From contig CAOMFZ010000127.1 of NCBI GenBank assembly GCA_948482415.1, positions 1 to 5,917 on the forward strand: a stretch of DNA of 5,917 nt, given 5' to 3'. Shown here in pieces: positions 1 to 5,917 of this stretch. The DNA is from an uncultured Mailhella sp. (lineage in GTDB: Bacteria > Desulfobacterota > Desulfovibrionia > Desulfovibrionales > Desulfovibrionaceae). The position numbers and the translations under genes are program-made. A model generated the notes under the pieces. The model was not told the origin of the DNA and made no database searches. It was given only the letters and a program-made list of their open reading frames with translations. How positions within the stretch are numbered: the first letter of the stretch is position 1; each line of letters starts with the position of its first letter.

Positions 1-58
1 TGCAAAATCGTCACAAAGGAAAAATCCCATAGACACCAAGAAAATACATTACTTTTTC

Positions 59-76
59 TTAGTATCGCGATACTAA
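59..76. promoter_or_regulatory. Perfect 18-bp palindrome, possible operator
   Basis: TTAGTATCGCGATACTAA is identical to its own reverse complement over all 18 bases. It is flanked by a T run on the left (53-57) and an A run on the right (81-87). Neither strand shows a T-tract directly after the symmetric core, so it does not look like an intrinsic terminator. A symmetric site of this length without a spacer suits a homodimeric DNA-binding regulator. It lies about 40 nt upstream of the proposed radA -35 box, so it could control radA or an unseen neighbour to the left. I cannot name the regulator. Confidence 0.45.
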
Positions 77-114
77 TGGGAAAAAAATACCTTGTAAATG
101 GGTTCTGTAAAATT

Positions 115-144
115 TTGTGCAAACTTTTTATAACCACATATAAT
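115..144 (+). promoter_or_regulatory. Predicted sigma-70-type promoter of radA
   Basis: A perfect TATAAT (139-144) lies 18 nt downstream of TTGTGC (115-120), a partial match to TTGACA. A second TATAAT at 149-154 overlaps the same region but has no better -35. Transcription would start near 151, giving a leader of about 70 nt before the radA start codon. The surroundings are very AT-rich, so chance -10 matches are common; the -35 is the weak part. Confidence 0.4.
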
Positions 145-223
145 GTATTATAATTTTTTATTATATTTTTTCCCTTTCAATTTTCAGAAAAATCAGTAAA
201 ATTTTTCATAGAATGAGGTGAAT

Positions 224-1597
224 ATGGCAAAAATAAAAGAAACCTATATTTGCAGCAATTGCGGCGCAGAATCCCTGCAATGGAAAGGACAATGCCCAAA
301 TTGCAAGGAATGGAATACCCTTGAACTTGCAGCAGTAAAAAAAACAAATTCTTCTCAGAAAAAAATAATAAAAGCCAATAATGTTATAGCATTACAAGAT
401 GTTGATTTGGATAATCACGAAAGTTTTGGCTGTGGACTCAAAGCGCTTGATAAAATTTTAGGAAACGGCTTTGTTCCGGGCTCCGCAATTTTGGTGGGAG
501 GAGAGCCAGGCATTGGAAAATCTACACTTTTACTCCAATTAGCAGGGGCTGTTGCGTCCGGAACCTCTATAGAAAATAATGTATGCATTAATGCCAAAAA
601 ACCACACATCGTCTTATACGCCAGCGGCGAAGAATCTCTGCCTCAAATCAAATCAAGAGCGGAACGGCTGGGCGTTTTGCATGAAAATCTGCTTGCCCTT
701 GCCACAAACCGGGTACAGGATATTGTTGATATTGTCGAAAATTGCAGCCCTGACCTTTTAATTGTGGACTCCATACAAACACTTTCTTCCGATATGGCAG
801 AGGGACTTGCCGGAAATGTGAGCCAAGTCAAAGCCTGTGCCGGTGAACTGGTCGAAACATGCAAAAAAAATAACACCACGCTCATTTTAGTCGGACACGT
901 CACCAAGGACGGCGACCTGGCAGGACCCCGCTTACTGGAACATTTAGTGGATACGGTCATTTCCCTTGAGGGAGACAGAAAACAGATTTTTCGGATTTTG
1001 CGGGTACTCAAAAACCGCTTTGGTCCCAATCAGGAACTGCTTGTTTTTCAAATGAAACAAAAGGGTTTGGAAATCATTGAAGATCCGTCTACGTTCTTTT
1101 TAGAAGCAAGAGACTCTTCCCTTTCCGGCACTGCCATTGTTATGGCTGTGGACGGGCAAAAGCCATTCGCTGTGGAAATTCAAGCCCTTGTGACTAAGAC
1201 TTATTTGAACATACCAAGACGAACAGGACTGGGCTTTGACGTCAACCGCCTGCATCTTCTCCTGGCAGTTTTGGAAAAACGCCTGCGCCTTAATTTCGGA
1301 CAAGTGGATATTTATGCAAAAGTGGGCGGCGGCATGCGTTTGCAGGAACCGGGGCTTGACCTTGCTCTGGTGGCAGCTCTTCTTTCCTCTTTTTATGATA
1401 TCCCGCTTCCGGAACGGGCGGTTTTTTGGGGAGAAGTTGATTTAAACGGACATATCCGTCCTGTCAGCTCCCATGCAATCAGACTGAACCAAGCCACGAA
1501 ATTGGGCTATACCCCCATTTTCTGCCCTTTGGAAGAAAATTCTCCCTTTTATGTAAAAACAATTGCAGAATTGCAGCAAAAACTTTTCAGGAAATAA
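224..1597 (+). CDS. radA: DNA repair protein RadA (Sms)
   Basis: RadA is a cytoplasmic, RecA-related ATPase that drives branch migration of recombination intermediates and helps RecA-dependent repair. All family parts are visible in this 457-residue protein, a normal length. An N-terminal zinc finger has C10-x2-C13 and C24-x2-C27. The Walker A is GGEPGIGKST with K99, and the Walker B ends LLIVD at D182. The RadA-specific KNRFG motif is at 263-267, and the Lon-protease-like C-terminal domain runs from about 290 to the end. I chose the ATG at 224: GAGG at 215-218 gives a 5-nt spacing, whereas the in-frame GTG at 218 lies inside that Shine-Dalgarno. The gene ends in tandem stops (TAATAA). It is separated from the next gene by 266 nt with hairpins, so it is probably its own transcription unit. 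No damage or missing motif is seen. The sequence most resembles Desulfovibrionales RadA from memory. Confidence 0.97.
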   Translation: MAKIKETYICSNCGAESLQWKGQCPNCKEWNTLELAAVKKTNSSQKKIIKANNVIALQDVDLDNHESFGCGLKALDKILGNGFVPGSAILVGGEPGIGKSTLLLQLAGAVASGTSIENNVCINAKKPHIVLYASGEESLPQIKSRAERLGVLHENLLALATNRVQDIVDIVENCSPDLLIVDSIQTLSSDMAEGLAGNVSQVKACAGELVETCKKNNTTLILVGHVTKDGDLAGPRLLEHLVDTVISLEGDRKQIFRILRVLKNRFGPNQELLVFQMKQKGLEIIEDPSTFFLEARDSSLSGTAIVMAVDGQKPFAVEIQALVTKTYLNIPRRTGLGFDVNRLHLLLAVLEKRLRLNFGQVDIYAKVGGGMRLQEPGLDLALVAALLSSFYDIPLPERAVFWGEVDLNGHIRPVSSHAIRLNQATKLGYTPIFCPLEENSPFYVKTIAELQQKLFRK

Positions 1598-1653
1598 TAA
1601 AACGCTTTGTTATAGAAAGAGGTTGATAACCAATCACTTATAAAACATATCTT

Positions 1654-1678
1654 CTTGTTTTTCTGAAAGAAAAACAAG
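1654..1678. repeat. Perfect 11-bp hairpin downstream of radA
   Basis: The arms CTTGTTTTTCT (1654-1664) and AGAAAAACAAG (1668-1678) are exact reverse complements around a GAA loop. It begins 57 nt after the radA stop codon. The stem is strong but no T-tract follows, so it is not a canonical Rho-independent terminator. It could protect or end the radA transcript, or form the left half of a two-hairpin intergenic element with the structure at 1690-1714. Confidence 0.6.
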
Positions 1679-1689
1679 CAATGTGGGGG

Positions 1690-1714
1690 TATGGGGGAAA
1701 TCATTTCCCCCATA
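1690..1714. repeat. Perfect 11-bp G5/C5 hairpin with a competing G5 run
   Basis: TATGGGGGAAA (1690-1700) and TTTCCCCCATA (1704-1714) pair perfectly around a TCA loop. A second GGGGG at 1685-1689 could compete for the same CCCCC run. An A-tract (1714-1721) and then TTTT follow on the plus strand, so a simple U-tract terminator is absent. It lies only 11 nt after the preceding hairpin. The pair could act as a transcript end or be a dispersed intergenic repeat; I cannot decide without the rest of the genome. Confidence 0.6.
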
Positions 1715-1720
1715 AAAAAA

Positions 1721-1751
1721 ATTTTATAATTATATTTTATAGTTATAAAAT
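1721..1751. repeat. AT-rich inverted repeat with alternative pairing
   Basis: ATTTTATAA (1721-1729) is the exact reverse complement of TTATAAAAT (1743-1751). A second ATTTTATA (1734-1741) can pair with TATAAAAT (1744-1751) across a GT loop. One right arm therefore has two possible left partners. In sequence this AT-rich such structures arise by chance, so functional weight is low. The remainder of the gap, 1752-1851, shows nothing else I can assign. Confidence 0.3.
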
Positions 1752-1851
1752 CAACCTGATACTAGAACAACGCATAATAAAAACATTAAATTTTGATAAA
1801 TTTAGGCAACTTTTTGAGAAAAATAGGCATATATTTTTCAACATCCTTTAT

Positions 1852-1857
1852 TATAAT
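1852..1857 (+). promoter_or_regulatory. -10-like box immediately before the larE-like gene
   Basis: A perfect TATAAT ends six bases before the ATG at 1864. Transcription starting the usual 6-7 nt downstream would begin at, or within a base or two of, the A of that ATG, giving a leaderless mRNA. No convincing -35 is present 16-18 nt upstream; TTGAGA at 1814-1819 is too far away. This is the only -10 consensus I noted close to the gene. It would explain why the gene lacks a Shine-Dalgarno sequence. Confidence 0.3.
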
Positions 1858-1863
1858 TCTTCC

Positions 1864-2694
1864 ATGAATAAAATACGTTTTGAAAATATGCCCCCTGCAT
1901 TGCAGGAAAAAGCCCTGCATTTAGAAAAAATTTTAAAGGGCTATGCTGCGCCCTTTGTCATTGCCTGCTCCGGAGGATTGGACAGCCGTTTTCTGGCTTT
2001 TTTCGCAAAACAAATTAACTGCCATTTTTCCCTTGTCCATGCCGCCGGAAAACATATTGATGCAAAAGAAACAAATTATTTAACCGATTGGAGTTTCAAA
2101 AATTCCCTTGCGCTGACAACTGTCCCCCTTGATATTTTTGAACTGGAACAAGTTTCCCATAATCATAAAAACCGTTGTTATTACTGTAAATTACACACAT
2201 TCAAAACTTTTCAGATACACTTTCCCAATTCCATTATCTGTGACGGTACACACGCGGAAGATACGACTGCCTACCGCCCGGGACTTCAGGCTTTGCAGGA
2301 ACTTTCCATTCAATCTCCCCTTGCTCTTGCGAATTTTACCAAACAAGATATCCGCGGCATGGGGAAAATCATTGGATTGGAAAATTATCAGCAAAAAGCA
2401 CGTCCCTGTCTGTTAACCCGTTTTCCCTATCATACTGAAATAAAAGAAAAAATATTACAGCAACTTATTCATTTGGAAGATTTTTTTGAACAGGAACTCA
2501 TAAAAATTTTCGGTACCAATATCCCCGATTTTCGTATTCGTTATATTAACGCTGAATTTTATTTTCATTATCAGCAAAACATCCAAAAAGAAGCTTTAAA
2601 CACTTTACAAACAGCCCTGAATGAAGCTAAAATAACTTCAATTAGATTTGAACAATTATCAAAACTAAGTGGTTATTTTGATAAAAACGAGTGA
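1864..2694 (+). CDS. larE: LarE-like ATP-dependent sulfur transferase (PP-loop family)
   Basis: LarE adenylates a carboxylate of the pyridinium cofactor precursor and then transfers sulfur to it, building the nickel-pincer nucleotide used by LarA. This 276-residue protein has the usual family length. It shows the PP-loop ACSGGLDS (34-41, D40), NRCYYCK (C105, C108), DGTHAEDT (127-134) followed by YRPG, SPLALANFTKQDIR, and RPCLLTRFPY with C182. An FRIRY segment (R224, R226) corresponds to the phosphate-contacting arginines of LarE; the usual HHGD after it is replaced by INAEF, a divergence. Three cysteines (105, 108, 182) match the cluster-binding LarE type rather than the single-cysteine sacrificial type. 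The frame is open back to 1681, but that extension translates hairpins and AT-rich DNA, so I start at 1864; it has no Shine-Dalgarno. No larA, larB or larC is in view, so the true substrate is unproven. Confidence 0.85.
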   Translation: MNKIRFENMPPALQEKALHLEKILKGYAAPFVIACSGGLDSRFLAFFAKQINCHFSLVHAAGKHIDAKETNYLTDWSFKNSLALTTVPLDIFELEQVSHNHKNRCYYCKLHTFKTFQIHFPNSIICDGTHAEDTTAYRPGLQALQELSIQSPLALANFTKQDIRGMGKIIGLENYQQKARPCLLTRFPYHTEIKEKILQQLIHLEDFFEQELIKIFGTNIPDFRIRYINAEFYFHYQQNIQKEALNTLQTALNEAKITSIRFEQLSKLSGYFDKNE

Positions 2695-2701
2695 GGTCAC
2701 T

Positions 2702-3814
2702 ATGAAAACAAAAGTTTATTTCATGGACATGCATTGCAGAAAAGAAGCAGAAAATAAAGCTGCTAAAGTTGAAAAACTCTGTGAAGTGATTGGGTTGTCC
2801 AATTTCATAAAAAAAGGCGATTTAACAGCCATAAAACTCCATTTTGGAGAATTTGGAAATGATACCCATTTACGTCCGCAGCTCGTGCGCAAAGTAGTTG
2901 ATCTCGTCAAAGAAGCCGGTGCAAAACCATTCTTAACCGATACCAACACCCTTTATTCCGGTTCCCGCAAAAACTCTGTTGACCACTTGGAAACGGCCTA
3001 TGCCAATGGATTTAACCCTGCAACCATGGATGCTCCCATTATTATTGCCGACGGCATAAAAGGAAGAAACCATATTGAAGTGCCGGTTGAAAATTTAAAC
3101 TATTTCAAAAAAGCTTTTATTGCCCGTGAAATTTATGAAGCAGATTCCATGATTGTTATGTCTCACTTCAAAGGACACCTTGCTGCCGGTTTTGGCGGAG
3201 CAATAAAAAACCTTTCCATGGGCTGTGCGTCTTTCTGGGGCAAACGCGATCAGCACGATACAAAAGTACGCGTCAATCCGGAAAATTGTATTGCCTGCGG
3301 ATCCTGTATGAAAATTTGCCCGGCACACGCAATCAGCATGAAAAAAGAAGAAAATATAAAACATGCTTTTGTTGACAGAAATAAATGTATTGGTTGTTTT
3401 GAATGTCAAACAGTCTGCCAGCCTAAAGCTATTGTCAATGAACACGGTTCTGACAAATCTCATTTTGTGGAAAGACTTGCTGAATACGCTTACAGTGCTG
3501 TTCAAAACAAAAAAGACAAAATTTTCTATATTAACTTCCTCATGAATATTACCCAGGATTGTGACTGTGTTGCCTGGAGTGATGTGCCTCTTGTTGCTGA
3601 TATCGGCATTTTGGCTTCAACTGATCCTCTTGCTATTGATAAAGCAAGCTATGACCTTGTTTACAAGGCAAAAAGTATACAGCCTATGGAAAATGACGGT
3701 ATCAATGTTGATAAATTCAAACATGCCTGGGAAACAACAAACGGAGCACATATTTTTGAATACGGCGAAAAAATCGGTTTAGGCTCATTGGATTACGAAC
3801 TTGTCAAAATATAA
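2702..3814 (+). CDS. DUF362 protein with two [4Fe-4S] ferredoxin motifs (copy 1)
   Basis: This is a 370-residue cytoplasmic Fe-S protein of the COG2768 type; its reaction is unknown. A DUF362 domain is interrupted near residues 190-245 by an 8-Fe ferredoxin insert. The insert cysteines are C196, C199, C202, C206 (then Pro) and C229, C232, C235, C239 (then Gln-Pro). Other conserved-looking positions are C12, SHFKGHLAAGFGGAIKN (H159, K169), MGCAS (C175) and DCDCVAWSD (C287, C289). No signal peptide or membrane segment is seen. The frame is open to a GTG at 2669, but the ATG at 2702 has TGAGGT at 5-nt spacing and starts 7 nt after the larE-like stop. Its Shine-Dalgarno overlaps that stop codon, which favours translational coupling. 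The next gene is a full-length paralogue, about two-thirds identical by eye. A role in electron transfer or cofactor-dependent redox chemistry is inferred from the clusters. Confidence 0.92.
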   Translation: MKTKVYFMDMHCRKEAENKAAKVEKLCEVIGLSNFIKKGDLTAIKLHFGEFGNDTHLRPQLVRKVVDLVKEAGAKPFLTDTNTLYSGSRKNSVDHLETAYANGFNPATMDAPIIIADGIKGRNHIEVPVENLNYFKKAFIAREIYEADSMIVMSHFKGHLAAGFGGAIKNLSMGCASFWGKRDQHDTKVRVNPENCIACGSCMKICPAHAISMKKEENIKHAFVDRNKCIGCFECQTVCQPKAIVNEHGSDKSHFVERLAEYAYSAVQNKKDKIFYINFLMNITQDCDCVAWSDVPLVADIGILASTDPLAIDKASYDLVYKAKSIQPMENDGINVDKFKHAWETTNGAHIFEYGEKIGLGSLDYELVKI

Positions 3815-3852
3815 CAATTTCAACATAATTTAGGAATATAAGGAATTAAGCC

Positions 3853-4965
3853 ATGAAATCTAAAGTTTATTTTGTAGATATGCACTGCAGAAAGAATGAA
3901 GATAATAAAACCGCTAAAATTGAAAGACTTTGTAATGCAATTGGATTAAACGCCATTGTTAAACGTGATGATATTACTGCTATCAAACTCCATTTTGGTG
4001 AAATGGGAAACGATACCCACTTGCGCCCGCAGCTGGTACGCAAAGTTGTTGATTTGGTAAAACAAGAAAAAGCTAAACCATTTCTGACAGATACCAATAC
4101 GTTGTATTCCGGTTCCCGCAAAAATTCCATTGACCATATCAATACTGCCTATGCCCACGGCTTTGCGCCCTGCACCGTCAATGCACCTGTGATTATTGCT
4201 GACGGTCTCAACGGACAAAGCCACGTTGACGTTCCTGTTAACCTCAAACATTTTAAAGAAACTCACATTGGAACTGAAATTTTTCATGCCGACAGCATGA
4301 TTGTTTTATCCCATGTCAAAGGGCATGAAGCAGCCGGTTTTGGCGGAGCTATCAAAAACCTTGCCATGGGCTGTGCTTCTTTTTGGGGCAAACGTGACCA
4401 GCACCAGACAAAAGTTTCTATGAACCATGATATTTGTATCGGCTGTGCAAGCTGTGCAAGAGTCTGCCCTGCCCATGCTATCAGCATGACTAAAACCGAT
4501 ACCGGCAAAAAAGTTGCCCAAGCTGACCCCGGTAAATGTATTGGCTGTTTTGAATGTATGACAGTTTGTCAGCCAAAAGCCATTGAATTTAACTGGACAA
4601 CCGAACTGACGCTTTTTGTGGAAAGATTGGCTGAATATGCTTATGGCGCTGTGCAAAATAAAAAAGATAAAGTTATGTATATCAACTTTGTGATGAATGT
4701 TACCCCGGACTGTGACTGCGTTGCCTGGAGTGATACACCGATGATTGCTGACATTGGCATTTTAGCTTCCACTGACCCTGTTGCCATTGATAAGGCAAGC
4801 TATGACCTTGTAAAACAGGCACAAAGCCTGCGTCCAATGGAAAATAACGGTGTTGGTATTGATAAATTTACGCATCAATGGGAACATACCCACGGCTATC
4901 ATCAAATTGAATATGCTGCCGAAATTGGGCTCGGTTCCATGGATTACGAACTTATAAAAATCTAA
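3853..4965 (+). CDS. DUF362 protein with two [4Fe-4S] ferredoxin motifs (copy 2)
   Basis: This second COG2768-type protein is also 370 residues and is collinear with the upstream copy. Cluster ligands are C195, C198, C201, C205 and C229, C232, C235, C239. Shared segments include IKLHFGE-x-GNDTHLRPQL, FLTDTNTLYSGSRKNS, SHVKGHEAAGFGGAIKN (H158, K168), MGCASFWGKRDQH (C174), DCDCVAWSD (C287, C289) and GILASTDP. It lacks one residue near position 130 (VPVNL against VPVENL) and regains it between the two cluster motifs. Differences concentrate at 105-150, in the linker between clusters and near the C-terminus. The start has AAGGA at 3840-3844 with 8-nt spacing. The 38-nt gap from copy 1 contains no terminator. 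The two products could form a heterodimer or have different partners; this is inference. The biochemical role is unknown. Confidence 0.92.
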   Translation: MKSKVYFVDMHCRKNEDNKTAKIERLCNAIGLNAIVKRDDITAIKLHFGEMGNDTHLRPQLVRKVVDLVKQEKAKPFLTDTNTLYSGSRKNSIDHINTAYAHGFAPCTVNAPVIIADGLNGQSHVDVPVNLKHFKETHIGTEIFHADSMIVLSHVKGHEAAGFGGAIKNLAMGCASFWGKRDQHQTKVSMNHDICIGCASCARVCPAHAISMTKTDTGKKVAQADPGKCIGCFECMTVCQPKAIEFNWTTELTLFVERLAEYAYGAVQNKKDKVMYINFVMNVTPDCDCVAWSDTPMIADIGILASTDPVAIDKASYDLVKQAQSLRPMENNGVGIDKFTHQWEHTHGYHQIEYAAEIGLGSMDYELIKI

Positions 4966-4983
4966 GCACCATAAGGAAAAAAC

Positions 4984-5847
4984 ATGAAAAATATCGGATT
5001 TATCGGTATTGGCGTTATGGGTGCGTCCATGGTACGCAACCTTTTAAAAAATGGTTATTCTGTCAGCGTCTATAACCGCACCAAAGCAAAAGCAGAAGCA
5101 TTGAAAGGCGACGGCGCAGTCGTTTGTGACAGCATCAAAGAATGTATCCAAAATAAAGATGTTATTATTACCATGATCGGCTATCCAAAAGACATTGAAG
5201 AAGTCTATTTTTCTGATTACGGCATTATTGCCAATGCGCCTTCCCATGCCTATCTCATTGATATGACGACTTCAAGCCCTAAACTTGCCGAACAAATTTA
5301 TGAAAAGGCAAAAGCAAAGGGCTTGCAGGCACTGGACGCTCCTGTTTCCGGCGGAGACATTGGCGCAAAAAATGCAACTCTTGCCATTATGGTTGGCGGC
5401 GATGAAGATGCATTCAACGCTTGTCACCCAATTTTTGAAGCCATGGGCAAAAATATTGTGTATGAAGGAAAAGCCGGTGCAGGACAGCACGTCAAAATGG
5501 CGAACCAAATTGTTGTTGCCGCCAATACCACAGGCGTTTGCGAAGCTATAAGCTACTGCCTCGCCATGGGCATTGATCCGAAAATTATGCTTAGAACCAT
5601 TGAAACAGGCGCAGCAGCAAGCTGGCAGGTAAGCAATAACGGTCCTAAAATGTGTAATGAAGATTTTGCACCGGGCTTCTTTATCAAACATTTTGTCAAA
5701 GACATGAAAATTGCTTTGGAAGAATGTAAAAATAAAAATATTCAGCTTCCGGTGCTGGAAAAAGTATGCTCCATGTATGTAGAAATGGAAAATAACAATC
5801 AAGGCGATCTTGGTACACAGGCAATTATCAAAAAATACACAAAATAA
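4984..5847 (+). CDS. NAD(P)-dependent 3-hydroxyisobutyrate dehydrogenase family protein
   Basis: Members of this beta-hydroxyacid dehydrogenase family interconvert a short hydroxyacid and its oxo-acid or semialdehyde (3-hydroxyisobutyrate, tartronate semialdehyde, glyoxylate, succinic semialdehyde). The 287-residue length is typical. The Rossmann motif GFIGIGVMG is at 5-13, and NRT at 31-33 (R32) is often linked to NADPH preference. The substrate motif DAPVSGG is at 118-124. GAGQHVKMANQ follows, with the catalytic lysine K171 and N174. The helical C-terminal domain contains the usual FxxxHFVKDMKIA segment. The ATG has AAGGA at 4973-4977 with 6-nt spacing, 18 nt after the upstream DUF362 gene. 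It is the last gene before a strong terminator, so it is very probably co-transcribed with the Fe-S genes. Family assignment is firm. The substrate cannot be read from sequence, so no gene symbol such as garR or mmsB is given. Confidence 0.93.
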   Translation: MKNIGFIGIGVMGASMVRNLLKNGYSVSVYNRTKAKAEALKGDGAVVCDSIKECIQNKDVIITMIGYPKDIEEVYFSDYGIIANAPSHAYLIDMTTSSPKLAEQIYEKAKAKGLQALDAPVSGGDIGAKNATLAIMVGGDEDAFNACHPIFEAMGKNIVYEGKAGAGQHVKMANQIVVAANTTGVCEAISYCLAMGIDPKIMLRTIETGAAASWQVSNNGPKMCNEDFAPGFFIKHFVKDMKIALEECKNKNIQLPVLEKVCSMYVEMENNNQGDLGTQAIIKKYTK

Positions 5848-5853
5848 ACGGAT

Positions 5854-5887
5854 ACGCCCCCTCTTACAGGGGGCGTTTTTTCTTTTT
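5854..5887 (+). terminator. Rho-independent terminator of the operon
   Basis: The arms ACGCCCCCT (5854-5862) and AGGGGGCGT (5868-5876) pair perfectly around a CTTAC loop. A six-base T run follows (5876-5881), then C and five more T. It starts six bases after the dehydrogenase stop codon. It is the only canonical terminator in the window and marks the 3' end of the larE-like operon. The minus strand has only a weak T-rich stretch beyond the stem, so it is mainly one-directional. Confidence 0.93.
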
Positions 5888-5917
5888 AAATGTCACTCCA
5901 AAGCCAGCAGCCAAATC

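Noticed and set aside
1..153. Plus-strand open frame running in from the left edge to a stop at 151-153
   Set aside because: It spans the palindrome and the promoter candidate and has no recognisable protein features. The other two frames also stop close by (28-30 and 74-76), so no upstream gene tail can be chosen.
1814..1841. Imperfect hairpin TTGAGAAAAATA / TATTTTTCAA before the larE-like gene, considered as a riboswitch or attenuator
   Set aside because: The stem is short, AT-only apart from one pair and needs a bulge. It has no conserved riboswitch core and no U-tract.
1681..1863. N-terminal extension of the larE-like frame back to an ATG at 1681
   Set aside because: It would translate the G5/C5 hairpin and AT-rich DNA into a lysine-, isoleucine- and phenylalanine-rich peptide unlike LarE. 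Starting at 1864 gives the normal family length.
3095..3505. 136-codon minus-strand frame within the first DUF362 gene
   Set aside because: It is a shadow of the real gene; a similar antisense frame appears at the matching place in the second copy (4306-4656), as expected from paralogy, and no ribosome site or family features are seen.
5864..5917. Minus-strand open frames entering from the right edge, one ending inside the terminator stem
   Set aside because: All three minus frames stop within a few codons and only 30 nt lie beyond the terminator. A convergent gene end is possible but cannot be supported here.
1..5917. CRISPR arrays, tRNA or rRNA genes, insertion sequences or phage genes
   Set aside because: No regularly spaced repeats, cloverleaf sequences, transposase-like proteins or target-site duplications were seen on reading the window.

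Overview
The window carries five complete plus-strand genes at moderate to low GC (estimated by eye, not computed). The RadA protein reads like those of Desulfovibrionales (for example the linker and Lon-like domain around 'RRTGLGFDVNRLHLLLAVLEK'). The ferredoxin-type DUF362 proteins also suit an anaerobe. My best guess is therefore an AT-rich, possibly host-associated relative of Desulfovibrio/Lawsonia. This is recall-based; an anaerobic Firmicute cannot be excluded.

Layout. Positions 1-223 are AT-rich upstream DNA with a perfect 18-bp palindrome (59-76) and a plausible sigma-70-type promoter (115-144). radA (224-1597) encodes the recombination and branch-migration ATPase. Positions 1598-1863 hold no credible gene. 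They contain two strong 11-bp hairpins and an AT-rich inverted repeat, then a -10-like box almost touching the next start codon. From 1864 to 5847 four genes are tightly packed with gaps of 7, 38 and 18 nt: a LarE-type PP-loop sulfur transferase (1864-2694), two tandem paralogous DUF362/2x[4Fe-4S] proteins of identical length (2702-3814 and 3853-4965), and a 3-hydroxyisobutyrate-dehydrogenase-family oxidoreductase (4984-5847). A textbook Rho-independent terminator (5854-5887) closes the unit. The last 30 nt hold nothing that can be assigned.

How the genes may work together. The larE-like to dehydrogenase block looks like one operon. LarE enzymes donate cysteine sulfur to build the nickel-pincer nucleotide cofactor of LarA. 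Both DUF362 proteins carry a segment (AD-x3-V-x-SH-x-KGH-x-AAGFGGAIKN) that lines up, by eye and from memory, with the LarA segment holding its catalytic His and its cofactor-tethering Lys. The spacing from H to K is the same, ten residues. Together with the coupling of larE to the first DUF362 gene, this suggests a testable hypothesis. The DUF362-ferredoxin pair may be LarA-fold redox proteins that use a LarE-made sulfur-containing cofactor, paired with an NAD(P)H-dependent hydroxyacid dehydrogenase. The gene calls are firm; this functional link is inference only.
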